From Planctomycetaceae bacterium (GTDB taxonomy: Bacteria > Planctomycetota > Planctomycetia > Pirellulales > Pirellulaceae), in NCBI GenBank assembly GCA_005798335.1, contig SYJV01000148.1, positions 1 to 64,000 of the forward strand: a stretch of 64,000 nt of DNA, read 5' to 3'. This document shows, one piece after another, positions 11,001 through 19,812 of this stretch (the stretch's first letter is position 1; each line of letters starts with the position of its first letter). The position numbers were made by a program, and so were the translations under genes. The notes beneath the pieces are model-generated. The model was not told the DNA's origin, did not search any database, and saw only the letters and a list, made by a program, of their open reading frames with translations.

Positions 11001-13763
11001 CTGCGCAACGGCATCGGGTGTTGTAAAGGAGGATGTAAACTCGGCTGCAAACATAGCCACCACGCGCCACGTATTTGCTCACTGACGCAGAACGCCACCT
11101 TTACTAGTTTGCGCGGATTCTTCGATTCCCAAATTTCGCACGACGACACGCTGACACCACTCCAGCGCGAGATGATTCGATTGGCTCAAATCCTCAAAGC
11201 TCGGCTGGTTACCGAATTGGAATACAAACAGCGCGTGATGGAGCGAGCGGTAATCGAACAGCGGATGGATTCCTCTAGCGCTTCACATTTGGAGGCCGAG
11301 CGCGAAATCGAGGCCGAGAAAAAATCACGAGAAGCCCGCGAACTTACCCTTACATCCGAGTCCCAAGTTATCGCCGGCGTCGGAGTGGCACTTGCCGAAG
11401 TCAACTCGATTCTGCAGGCTCTCGAAAACTCGCATGCTAGGTCTCATAGTATCCTTGCCAGAACGTTACAGTTCGTCGGTGCGATTGACCGGAACTCAGC
11501 TCCCAGCGCCAGGGATACGGTAGGTACGCTTCAGCAAGTTCGCAGATTCTTACAAGACACCGAGTCATTTCGTATCAGAGAGTTTAATTCCGAACAGCAT
11601 AAGGCAAATTCTGGTCCAGTATATGTCATCAAAGATGGGCTGGACACAAGCTATTTGAAGAACTACGCGCTGCTGATTCCAACGGCAGAAAAGTCTAGTA
11701 CGAAACACCCCGATACAAGCATCTACCTGGGCCTGACACCCGCAGATGCGGCTTCAGTTCGATCGCTGCTTAATCAGCTTTCTGATGAGCTGATGAAAAT
11801 CCAATCGGTCCTAGAACCAATGGGAGTCCTGAGTCAGTCGTCGCGTGATGGAGTTACTCGTTTGGCGAGCGAAATTAAGACCGAAACAAATAGGGCTCAA
11901 GACATCGAGGGCGGTGGTTTTGTGGCAATCGCCACGATCGACAAGATCATGCGGAGTTGCGACACATCAGGCGCCTTGCTCGAACGGGCGGTCGCCACGA
12001 AAAATGAGCTGGATGTAGCACGCAGCAATGCTCAGCAATTTGAAGCCATGTTCCGCAAGTATCGCTCACGTAAAGACGTCGATCTTTCCAGCGACGGTGT
12101 GATCGATCTGTATAAAGCTTGGACCACTCTTGCCAGTTCTATTACCGCTCTCTACCAAAATGACCCATCCAAACAGGCCGAGAACAAACGCAACCTAAAC
12201 ATTCTCGCGGTCAATAGGCAATTTGAAATGTGGTTGGAAGCGATCTCGCGCGCTGAAGTGGCTACCTTGCGACTGCACGATGCGCGGCGACCGCTCGACC
12301 ATAAGAAATTCTTGGACATGCTGATCGATGACTTGGAGGAAAAGTACATCGAACTACTTGAAGGGACTCGAGCGCACACGGCGAACATTGACAATTATCT
12401 GAAACGTTTAACCACATCGCTGGATGACGATTTTAATACGCAGTTCTATTACCCGGTTTTCCGATTGGTGCGCGAGGCCAGTCAATTCAAACGCGTTGAA
12501 TTCGGCCAAACTGAAACCACGAATGTACTAGCGAATAACCGCGAGTTCGCGAAAGTTTCACCGTCGGCAACGATGGAATTTGATTTACCGAAACGCGATA
12601 TATTGATCGAAGAAGGACTCGATGCAGCGCTGGCGATCTACAACGATGTCGGAGCGCTTGTCAACGACCCAAATCTACTGGCCCTGGCGAAACTCAAAAG
12701 CGGCAGTTCCGCAGCATCGCCTCCCGCCGGATCTCTGGGGGGATTTGGTTCGGTACGCAATGTACTCCCTACTCTTCAAGGTTCAACCTCGGAACAACTG
12801 CTGGCTCGCAGCGCCGGTTCCGGCCCCGAGTTTGAATCGAACGTGGAGAAACTGATCCCCGATCCTGCAATCTACAAATTCGAGACCGGGACCGGATATG
12901 AAATTCGACCGGTCATCGCGCCCGACGGGCAAGCGGTCGTGTTCGATTTCCATTACTTGTACACCACTCAAGTTCGCGAACCAGTGCGCGCCGACGAAAA
13001 ACATTTAGGGAGAGTCAAGCAGCACTTTATCGATACTGATGTCCAGCTATCCAATTTCGAACTGCGCGAGGTCAGTCGCTATGTGGTGGCACTGAAAGCA
13101 GAACGGACGGCCAAGGGTGTACCGCTGCTGGAAGATATTCCATTGGTCGGCGCGCTGTGGCGACCATTGCCCAGTGATGAAAAGTCGTTGCAGCAGAATA
13201 TCATTATGGCTCAAGCGACAATTTTTCCGACTTTGTTCGACTTGATGGGACTGCGCTGGGCACCCGCCGTTTCCGATCTCGATCCATTGCGGTTGAGCAA
13301 TCGTGAATATCTGGTTCGCGGTCGGCACAAGTATTTGGAAAATCGCATTTACGACTATAGCAGTGCGCGGGTCGACGAATTTCTGCGAATTCCAGAAGAC
13401 CTTCGCCGCGCCGATCTGTACCGTTCGCAAGAGTCGATTCCCAGTGTACATCCCAACGGATATCGAGGCCCAGGACTCGATCTTCAGAACAGTCAAATGC
13501 GCGAGGGCTACGATCCCGAATCGACGTACGTGTCGCCTACCTTTGTCCCCGCTCAATCGGCCGAAGGAGCAACCTACTTGCCGCATCGACAAGGAAATTA
13601 TTTCGAGCAACTGCCACCGGGAGCGACTGCGACACCGGACCGAGAATCATTACAGCTCGCGCCGCAGGGACAACGAATCGGTCAGCCGTCGGCGATTCCA
13701 TCACAGTCGCCCGTTGGCGCAGCAACAAACTCGCCCAGCGACGGTTGGCAATACGCCAGGTAA
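8055..13763 (+). CDS. Giant (1902 aa) secreted/membrane-anchored coiled-coil protein with C-terminal secretin-like motif
   Basis: N-terminal TM segment (LTILVVGLMLIFCWATLI), long coiled-coil stretches, CCKGGCKLGCKHSHHAPRIC cluster, C-terminal KGVPLLEDIPLVGALWRPL. Confidence 0.75.
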   Translation: MRQLTILVVGLMLIFCWATLIRTLRNQSVRNEHSQVPEVVREPQRIASLPARELRDAVTSSNSGEFAFHYDHDSQSDINQVVTAGAFEIDSTTAIIDAADAKDPWVWKKPIWNSGIWLRSNKIKTQMTVGNGTYKTTVAIPGAPVVVVDSVTVTSGSIEVAVDNLPAGESWVDLKLNQSPKEFAVSVSRSQIPDSFHVHVPNPSNAPAKSTVNRSRLGLTYPWTPHASSINLFRNVTTTVGFEAIPANTRDRFHVLAVEKQGGKFEVISSHEPPMTELSNGQDLARRFDVPLVQESEGRLRENMYVAIISIRQLSTGSANHIVGDPTTFAFPTAPPPSSGLSISEVYGAAVTPATALRTTQRSQDKSLKLTHSVTSAKTAINLFNSESPIGDPIETSVSPITVPRIELNEGENRLFAQMFAGDEKVGTTSAIVPVEVRTDGFEVTRVEPLDLGVRLGATQLLITFSRALKVDDTIISRWKANNGVNAPFRISYSANARFDGDLTTEQLPNIEAEDGGKAIRLTVAGPKPGGYQLRITGEALTDYYGNKLTAGGGIPGGIYVKELGGADGRQRADFTVTPGVNRSDAPLVEFPEFVEPRNSSKGFNPSDKVETRVARLYFYRDAHRVAQILNRKVQSYNRQDVTLRHQQADKARQEAESLTTNRQIAEREAVTAAQRTRELENQLSDTQRSLNSTLQQIQLAAAQQVDPGTTAAQQKTDTLNKLQSAAQSFANQASQLETQIRSARETEVASNERWQQAQRKEELARADQFRLETAAAHADPDTFVPGNPRSIDPVAQASISVIGEGLLHLRGPLKGVNQLRLMVDQIDSPQGQVRINVHSTQINGDEADKLEVVANRIQTYIDQARFLTVQSGEMLRKAVVHVAAARAEDARGLYPGASQAERDQLYLHAFFGRDFVAELQTIDSEFLHTGNKLLSLHSMDVTSLSSALTMLALANNGTRLAILQEFQRLLQSDLSIAEQEYLRNGIGCCKGGCKLGCKHSHHAPRICSLTQNATFTSLRGFFDSQISHDDTLTPLQREMIRLAQILKARLVTELEYKQRVMERAVIEQRMDSSSASHLEAEREIEAEKKSREARELTLTSESQVIAGVGVALAEVNSILQALENSHARSHSILARTLQFVGAIDRNSAPSARDTVGTLQQVRRFLQDTESFRIREFNSEQHKANSGPVYVIKDGLDTSYLKNYALLIPTAEKSSTKHPDTSIYLGLTPADAASVRSLLNQLSDELMKIQSVLEPMGVLSQSSRDGVTRLASEIKTETNRAQDIEGGGFVAIATIDKIMRSCDTSGALLERAVATKNELDVARSNAQQFEAMFRKYRSRKDVDLSSDGVIDLYKAWTTLASSITALYQNDPSKQAENKRNLNILAVNRQFEMWLEAISRAEVATLRLHDARRPLDHKKFLDMLIDDLEEKYIELLEGTRAHTANIDNYLKRLTTSLDDDFNTQFYYPVFRLVREASQFKRVEFGQTETTNVLANNREFAKVSPSATMEFDLPKRDILIEEGLDAALAIYNDVGALVNDPNLLALAKLKSGSSAASPPAGSLGGFGSVRNVLPTLQGSTSEQLLARSAGSGPEFESNVEKLIPDPAIYKFETGTGYEIRPVIAPDGQAVVFDFHYLYTTQVREPVRADEKHLGRVKQHFIDTDVQLSNFELREVSRYVVALKAERTAKGVPLLEDIPLVGALWRPLPSDEKSLQQNIIMAQATIFPTLFDLMGLRWAPAVSDLDPLRLSNREYLVRGRHKYLENRIYDYSSARVDEFLRIPEDLRRADLYRSQESIPSVHPNGYRGPGLDLQNSQMREGYDPESTYVSPTFVPAQSAEGATYLPHRQGNYFEQLPPGATATPDRESLQLAPQGQRIGQPSAIPSQSPVGAATNSPSDGWQYAR

Positions 13764-13799
13764 CTCCTAAGATTTCATGACCCGCAGGATGCCCATCCC

Positions 13800-14669
13800 A
13801 TGAAACACTCGACTCGCCGGTCTTTTGTAGTGATCTGCGGTTCGATCTCCGCGTGGTTAGTTGATCGATTAACCGCGCAGGCCGATGATCTACTATCGAT
13901 CCGCAAAGCTCGTCGGCGCGTGCAACCATTGTGCGCGGTGCCGCCGGCGGACTATCAATTCGGCGCACGCACGCCATCCCTGATCGTCCGCAGCATGCCA
14001 GCGATTCCGCGTTATGCTCGTGAAGATATTGATGCACTGGTCGCGATTCTCAAGTCCTATTCCAATAGCATCGCTGAGATCGAGTCTGTGACGATACCCG
14101 AGCCGACAGCATTTCAATTGGCCGATCGCGCCGAGTTGGCACTGAGCAAGCGATTGGAGGCCGACAGTGCCAGCCATTTACTGAGCCGCCCAATCTCGAA
14201 ATCAATGCAACTGGCCGATGCTCAGTTGACGATCGCCCATTGCAGTCTCAGCGACGTCGCGCTGGTCGTCGAGCCTAGCGGACTATGGCAACTGAGCTTG
14301 CGCGGCGATCAAAACTACTTGCGTCGCGACGAAGCGCGCCCGCGCAATCTCGACCTGCAAATCAAACGCAACGCTTTCAAAGTCAAGTTTCGGTTGTTGC
14401 GATCGACGCGCAGCGGTGGCGAGAATCTGACGCCTGCTGTTGGCGGCGAGCCAGAATTCTATCAAACGGGCAAGACCGCGCTAGCAGCTATCGATGTTCC
14501 GGAGTTTTGGGTCCAACGCGAAGCTCCACAGTCGATCACACAATCGGGGCGACACCCCATGATCGCCGCACATTACGACGAGATTGACCAAGCGGAATTT
14601 GAATTCTTCGTCAAACTCGATCCGCTGACGGGAAACGGTCAAGGCGTCGTGCAACCTTGGCAACGTTAG
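13800..14669 (+). CDS. Hypothetical protein
   Basis: 289-aa ORF co-directional with the 1902-aa gene, short intergenic gap. Confidence 0.65.
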   Translation: MKHSTRRSFVVICGSISAWLVDRLTAQADDLLSIRKARRRVQPLCAVPPADYQFGARTPSLIVRSMPAIPRYAREDIDALVAILKSYSNSIAEIESVTIPEPTAFQLADRAELALSKRLEADSASHLLSRPISKSMQLADAQLTIAHCSLSDVALVVEPSGLWQLSLRGDQNYLRRDEARPRNLDLQIKRNAFKVKFRLLRSTRSGGENLTPAVGGEPEFYQTGKTALAAIDVPEFWVQREAPQSITQSGRHPMIAAHYDEIDQAEFEFFVKLDPLTGNGQGVVQPWQR

Positions 14670-14714
14670 CAAGTAACCGGTTCTTTTGATTCAGTTTCCA
14701 GCAGGCAATGTAAG

Positions 14715-15560
14715 ATGGCGATGCTTCACATCGAAAAACCAAGATTGGCGATGATCAGCGCCTTCATCATTACCTGGGCGATCTTGCCCACGCTAGTTTT
14801 CGTCTTCGCGCAGGAGCCGGATAGTTTACTTCCCAAGAACCGCTTGAGTTCCTTGACCGCGCGAGTATCACCGGTTCTGGAAATCGAAGTGTTGGATCCC
14901 AATCGCGACGCGCGCGGCAATCCGGCGGTGACTATCAAGACCGACGAATTCGGAAACTCGCAGGTTGATATCCCACCCTCGTTGATCGTGCATCGCTACT
15001 ATTATACGGGTGATCGCAGTTTTCGTGGCCCCGATTTGCCCGGCGGACCTTCGATCGTCATCGCTCAGAATCCCCGCGATGGCCAACAAGTTTATTTGCC
15101 AGTTCAAATGTTGCCTGGATCCCCGATAGTGCACTATGGTCCGCGATCGATCGAATACGATTTTGGTAACCGAGCCGTGATCGTGACGTTTCCCCATGTC
15201 GGCGAGCCAACTGTCAGCTATCGCAATGGCCGCCCGCTGCCCGAGAAAGCCGCCAAACTGCTGCGGCTGGACAAGCTCAAATCCGCTTGGCAAAGCACCA
15301 AAGAAACAGCGTCCAATGTCCGCGCGAAAACCAAGACGGCTGCCCAAGCAACGCGGCTGGCTGCCGGCAGCGTAACTCGACCATTCACACTGCCGGCCCA
15401 AAATCTAGCTCGCTTTCTGCCAGGTGGCACAGCTTTGACAGATCCCGGATTAGAGGCGCGTATCGTCGAACAGTCAGCGCTTCTAAAGCAACAAACGGAA
15501 GTCCGGCAAGCCGCCGCTGAGGCGCGCATTGGACAACTCGATTTGCCGAGCCCGCAATAG
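14715..15560 (+). CDS. Hypothetical exported protein
   Basis: 281-aa ORF with N-terminal hydrophobic segment (MISAFIITWAILPTLVFVFAQ); co-directional with the preceding genes. Confidence 0.65.
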   Translation: MAMLHIEKPRLAMISAFIITWAILPTLVFVFAQEPDSLLPKNRLSSLTARVSPVLEIEVLDPNRDARGNPAVTIKTDEFGNSQVDIPPSLIVHRYYYTGDRSFRGPDLPGGPSIVIAQNPRDGQQVYLPVQMLPGSPIVHYGPRSIEYDFGNRAVIVTFPHVGEPTVSYRNGRPLPEKAAKLLRLDKLKSAWQSTKETASNVRAKTKTAAQATRLAAGSVTRPFTLPAQNLARFLPGGTALTDPGLEARIVEQSALLKQQTEVRQAAAEARIGQLDLPSPQ

Positions 15561-15708
15561 ATAATCTCGGGGTGTTACGATTTCGGCGATCGCGGATATC
15601 TATTGATATATTGACGGCTGACGCGGCTCGTAGTCTGATATGTACCACGATTGAATTTGGTACGTCAGGTCCGTTACGGAATCACCTTAACCTCGAGAGT
15701 TTCGGAAG

Positions 15709-16839
15709 ATGAAAGAACTGCGCATCGGTATGATTGGGTATGGTTTTATGGGCAAAGCTCATTCGAACGCTTACGCCCAAGCGAGTCATTTTTTCAAGTC
15801 CGAATATCGACCTGTATTGAAAGTACTGTGCGCTCGCAATGCCGCCAAGGCGCAGTCCTTCGCGGATACTTGGGGATACCAGTCCGTCGAGACAGACTGG
15901 CGAAAATTGGTCCATCGTGCCGACGTGGATGCAGTCGATATTTGCACTCCCAACAATAGCCATAAGGAGATCGCAATCGAAGCAGCCAAGGCGGGCAAGA
16001 TGATTTTATGCGAAAAGCCGCTAGCCATGAACGCTGCCGAAGGCGAAGAAATGTGCACGGCTGTCGAAAAAGCTGGCGTGCCCAATATGGTTTGGTACAA
16101 CTATCGCCGAGTTCCCGCAGTGACCTTGGCCAAGCAGATTATTGATCAAGGCAAGCTTGGGAAAATCTTCCACTATCGCGCGAATTTTCTTCAAGACTGG
16201 ACGATAAACGCCGAGGTTCCTCAGGGCGGCGCGGGAACTTGGCGGTTGGATGTCGACGCGGCTGGCAGCGGTGTTACCGGCGACCTGCTCGCGCATTGCA
16301 TCGACACTGCCATTTGGCTCAACGGCTCGATTCGAGACGTGACTGCGGTCACGGAGACGTTTGTCAAAGAACGTTTGCATGCTGAAACCGGCAAAAAGCA
16401 AGCAGTTGGTATCGATGATGCTTGTTCATTCCTGTGCCATTTCAACAATGGTTCGCTCGGCTTATTCGAATCGACTCGCTACGCGCGCGGGCACAAGGCG
16501 CTGTATACGTTCGAAATCAATGGTGAAAAAGCCAGCATCTTTTGGGATCTGCATGATCTGCACCGCTTAAAGTACTTCGATCACAGCGACGATTCCGTCG
16601 TTCGCGGCTGGCGCAGTATCCACGTTTCGGATGGCGATCAACCTTATATGGGCAACTGGTGGGTCCCGGGATTGCAGATCGGTTACGAGCATTCGTTTGT
16701 CCATCAAGTTGCGGACTTTCTAAAATCTCTCGAAACTGGCCAGCCCGCTCATCCGAATTTCCGCGACGCGTTAGAAACTCAGAGAGTTTGCGATGCCGTT
16801 CTGGATAGTGCCAAGCAGGGCAAGTGGCTGAACGTATAG
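15709..16839 (+). CDS. Gfo/Idh/MocA family oxidoreductase
   Basis: [53 protein letters not shown]. Confidence 0.93.
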   Translation: MKELRIGMIGYGFMGKAHSNAYAQASHFFKSEYRPVLKVLCARNAAKAQSFADTWGYQSVETDWRKLVHRADVDAVDICTPNNSHKEIAIEAAKAGKMILCEKPLAMNAAEGEEMCTAVEKAGVPNMVWYNYRRVPAVTLAKQIIDQGKLGKIFHYRANFLQDWTINAEVPQGGAGTWRLDVDAAGSGVTGDLLAHCIDTAIWLNGSIRDVTAVTETFVKERLHAETGKKQAVGIDDACSFLCHFNNGSLGLFESTRYARGHKALYTFEINGEKASIFWDLHDLHRLKYFDHSDDSVVRGWRSIHVSDGDQPYMGNWWVPGLQIGYEHSFVHQVADFLKSLETGQPAHPNFRDALETQRVCDAVLDSAKQGKWLNV

Positions 16840-16940
16840 TTCGAACTGCGACCGTTGGTCCGCTTGATCAACTTGCCTGCAAGCGAAATGATGACTGGTG
16901 TTCCTTGGCAACTACATGCGTCGGTGTGAACCCGGACTGA

Positions 16941-17636
16941 ATGAACTACTTTGCACATGCTCGGAGGTTCTTGGATGACTCGTATTTTGTCGCCGGAACC
17001 GCCGTACCGGATTGGTTAGGAGTCGTTGATCGCAAAGTGCGCGCTCGTTCGCAAGGTGCTCGGACGCTGCTGGACGATGCTGACCCGCGCGTAGTGAGTT
17101 TGGCGCGCGGGATCATCCAACATCACTTTGACGATGGTTGGTTCCACCAATCGGCCGCTTTTCAGCAATTGAGTGCTAAATTCGCGATTAGTCTTCGCGA
17201 AGTCCTGGGCGGTGATCGCAGTTTGCGGCCAGGGTTTTTGGGACACATCGCCGTTGAACTGCTGTTGGACGATTGCTTGGTCAAGGACGATCCCGAGCGA
17301 CTGGAGCGGTATTACGCCGCGCTGGACTCAATCGATCCGGTACTTGTTGAGCAGACAGTGAACCGAATCAGCCGGTTCGCCACTGACCGGTTGTCGCTGC
17401 TGGTTCCTCGCTTTTCCGTCGAACGGTTCCTGTACGATTACGCTTCGGACGAAAAACTGTTGCGGCGTCTCAATCAAGTTCTCGGACGTGTGGGGCTGGA
17501 ACTTCTTCCAGATTCTATGGTGGCTTGGTTGGCACAAGCTCGTCAGGAGGTAAAATCGCTGCGAATGGAATTGCTTTGTGGCGAATCACAACAGATTGCA
17601 TGGCAGGTAATCGGCCGTTCCGCAGAGAGTTTTTGA
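16941..17636 (+). CDS. ACP phosphodiesterase-like hypothetical protein
   Basis: MNYFAHARRFLDDSYFVAGTAVPDWLGVVD...RGIIQHHFDDGWFHQSAAF; resemblance from memory only. Confidence 0.5.
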   Translation: MNYFAHARRFLDDSYFVAGTAVPDWLGVVDRKVRARSQGARTLLDDADPRVVSLARGIIQHHFDDGWFHQSAAFQQLSAKFAISLREVLGGDRSLRPGFLGHIAVELLLDDCLVKDDPERLERYYAALDSIDPVLVEQTVNRISRFATDRLSLLVPRFSVERFLYDYASDEKLLRRLNQVLGRVGLELLPDSMVAWLAQARQEVKSLRMELLCGESQQIAWQVIGRSAESF

Positions 17637-17644
17637 TGAGCCAC

Positions 17645-17775
17645 TAACCTGGCCGATGTTCGTTTAACCCGCAGCCGTAGGCGAGGATTTGTATCGAGTT
17701 TTCGTAGTTGATTGCGGTCAACCATACGCAAATCCTCGCCTACGGCTGCGGGTTAAACGAAGATCGGCCAGGTTA
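17645..17775. repeat. Long near-perfect palindrome
   Basis: 47-nt arms 17645-17691 and 17729-17775 (TAACCTGGCCGATsTTCGTTTAACCCGCAGCCGTAGGCGAGGATTTG), 1 mismatch, 37-nt loop. Confidence 0.9.
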
Positions 17776-17926
17776 ATAGTGACCCACCAAAGACAAATTA
17801 GAAAAGTTCTCGTTATTACTGACAAACTGAGCCTTGGGCAGCACTCTTTCAGTGAGCTGTTGTTAGGTTGAGTAGTCCCTCGAAAACCCATTAACATTTA
17901 CTGGATTCAAACAGGATACGCGCGAT

Positions 17927-18775
17927 ATGAAATATGGCATGAACTTATTGTTGTGGACGGGTGAGCTGAACGATAGTCTTTTACCGATTCTCGAAAAGCT
18001 CAAGAAAATGGGCTACGACGGAGTCGAATTGCCGTTCTTCAACCTCGACCTTGATTACGCGGCTTGGGGCAAGCGGCTGGATGATCTTGGCCTGGAGCGC
18101 ACCGGTGTAACGGTGCGCAACGAAGCCGATAATCCAATCAGTCCAAACGCAGCAGCTCGCGCCAAGGGTGTCGAACTCAACCACAAGACACTCGACTGCT
18201 GCGCCGCTGCTGGTTGCCAAACGTTGGTGGGGCCGTTCCATTCCGCCCTCGGTTATTTTACCGGCAAAGGACCCACAGCCGATGAATGGAAATGGGGTGT
18301 GGAAAGCATGCGTGCGACAGCGGAACACGCGCAGAAGGTGAAGGTCAAGCTGGGCGTCGAACCGCTCAATCGCTTTGAATGTTACTTCCTCAATGCGCAC
18401 GCGGATGCCGCCAAATTTGCTCGGGAGGTAAATCACCCTTGGTGCGGTATCATGTACGATACTTTCCACAGCAACATCGAAGAGAAGAGCATTCCAAAGA
18501 CGCTCAAGGAGATCAAGGACGTGCTGTGCCATGTGCACATCAGCGAGAACGATCGCAGCACTCCGGGACAAGGCAACGTCCGCTGGCGCAAGAACTTCGA
18601 CGCTTTGATCGAGATTGGGTATGATGGTTGGTTAGTGATCGAAGCCTTCGGACTTGCCCTGCCTGAACTAGCCGCAGCAACAAAAATTTGGCGTCGCATG
18701 TTCGACGAAGAACTGCAGCTAGCCAAAGATGGGCTGGCGTTCATGAAAAACGAAGTCACCTCACGAAGACGCTAG
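17927..18775 (+). CDS. Sugar phosphate isomerase/epimerase (AP endonuclease 2-like TIM barrel)
   Basis: MKYGMNLLLWTGELND, LKKMGYDGVELPFF, LGVEPLNRFECYFLN, YDTFHSNIEEKSI, HVHISENDRSTPGQG. Confidence 0.9.
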   Translation: MKYGMNLLLWTGELNDSLLPILEKLKKMGYDGVELPFFNLDLDYAAWGKRLDDLGLERTGVTVRNEADNPISPNAAARAKGVELNHKTLDCCAAAGCQTLVGPFHSALGYFTGKGPTADEWKWGVESMRATAEHAQKVKVKLGVEPLNRFECYFLNAHADAAKFAREVNHPWCGIMYDTFHSNIEEKSIPKTLKEIKDVLCHVHISENDRSTPGQGNVRWRKNFDALIEIGYDGWLVIEAFGLALPELAAATKIWRRMFDEELQLAKDGLAFMKNEVTSRRR

Positions 18776-18782
18776 CAGCTGT

Positions 18783-19758
18783 AGCCGTCAAGGCTTTCGT
18801 GCAGCGCGGATCAACATCGCGATGCCGAATGTGCTTCATCGAAATGCTTGACGCATTCCGCTACACGCTAAGACTTTGATATTTTGGGTCGGATTTTCGA
18901 AAACACTCTGTCCGGCGCAGGAATGCGAGGCAACGCCAGATTTCGTCCCAGCTTGTCTCTTGGAATAGCCGCAATTGACAAGCTCCAGGCAAAAGACAAC
19001 CTGTATAACCGTAGCCTGCATAGCTGTTTATTGGAACTAATCCTCGCCTCTCGGGATTTCTAGCGATATACTCGGCGGTTGCCTGGATTGCGTTTCCCTC
19101 AAGCTCTCTGTCTTTGAGCACATGGTCGTAGGCTTGCTTCTGAAATTCGAAATCAATCCGTCGTAGCGATTCGTTCATGTCGAGTCGGAATCGCTGCATG
19201 GCGTTGAGCTGATTACAACTAGATGCCAGCCCTGTCCACAGCATATGAATATGATCTGGCATCAAGCAATAGATGACGCAAGCGAACTGATAGCGAAATG
19301 CAGCGTGTGTGAGTATCTCGCGAAATCGATACAGCAAACGAGCGTCGAGCCAACCGGACTTCCGATTTTCAATCGTCAGTACCCAATGTACCCAAGTTTC
19401 GCCCTGATAATACTCTATTGGCAAACGAATTAATCTCTCTGGTCTAATTGCGCTCATAGTGCCAATATTGTAGCGGAAGCCGTCAAGGCTTTCGGGCAGC
19501 GCGGATCAACATCGCGATGCCGAACGTGCTTCATCGAAATGCTTGACGCATTCCGCTACACGCTAAGACTTTGGTATTTTGGATCGGATTTTCGAAAACA
19601 CTCTGATAATACTCTATTGGCAAACGATTTAATCTCTCTGGTCTAATTGCGCTCATAGTGCCAATATTGTAGCGGAAGCCGTCAAGGCTTTCGGGCAGCG
19701 CGGATCAACATCGCGATGCCGAATGTGCTTCATCGAAATGCTTGACGCATTCCGCTAC
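18783..19758. mobile_element. RAYT/REP element: full unit (REP1-RAYT-REP2) plus an internally deleted derivative (REP2-remnant-REP3)
   Basis: Three ~90-bp REP copies (18783-18866, 19470-19559, 19670-19758) with imperfect palindromic ends GTAGCGGAA..TTCCGCTAC around a RAYT CDS. Confidence 0.88.
18861..19457 (-). CDS. REP-associated tyrosine transposase (RAYT, TnpA_REP / Y1 family)
   Basis: CVIYCLMPDHIHMLWTG (HUH motif), YIARNPERRGLV, GYGYTG; flanked by REP palindromes. Confidence 0.9.
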   Translation of the reverse strand: MSAIRPERLIRLPIEYYQGETWVHWVLTIENRKSGWLDARLLYRFREILTHAAFRYQFACVIYCLMPDHIHMLWTGLASSCNQLNAMQRFRLDMNESLRRIDFEFQKQAYDHVLKDRELEGNAIQATAEYIARNPERRGLVPINSYAGYGYTGCLLPGACQLRLFQETSWDEIWRCLAFLRRTECFRKSDPKYQSLSV

Positions 19759-19812
19759 GAGATCGGCAGGAAATCGACGAATCTCTTGACGAGTTCCACT
19801 CCGGGATTGCGG

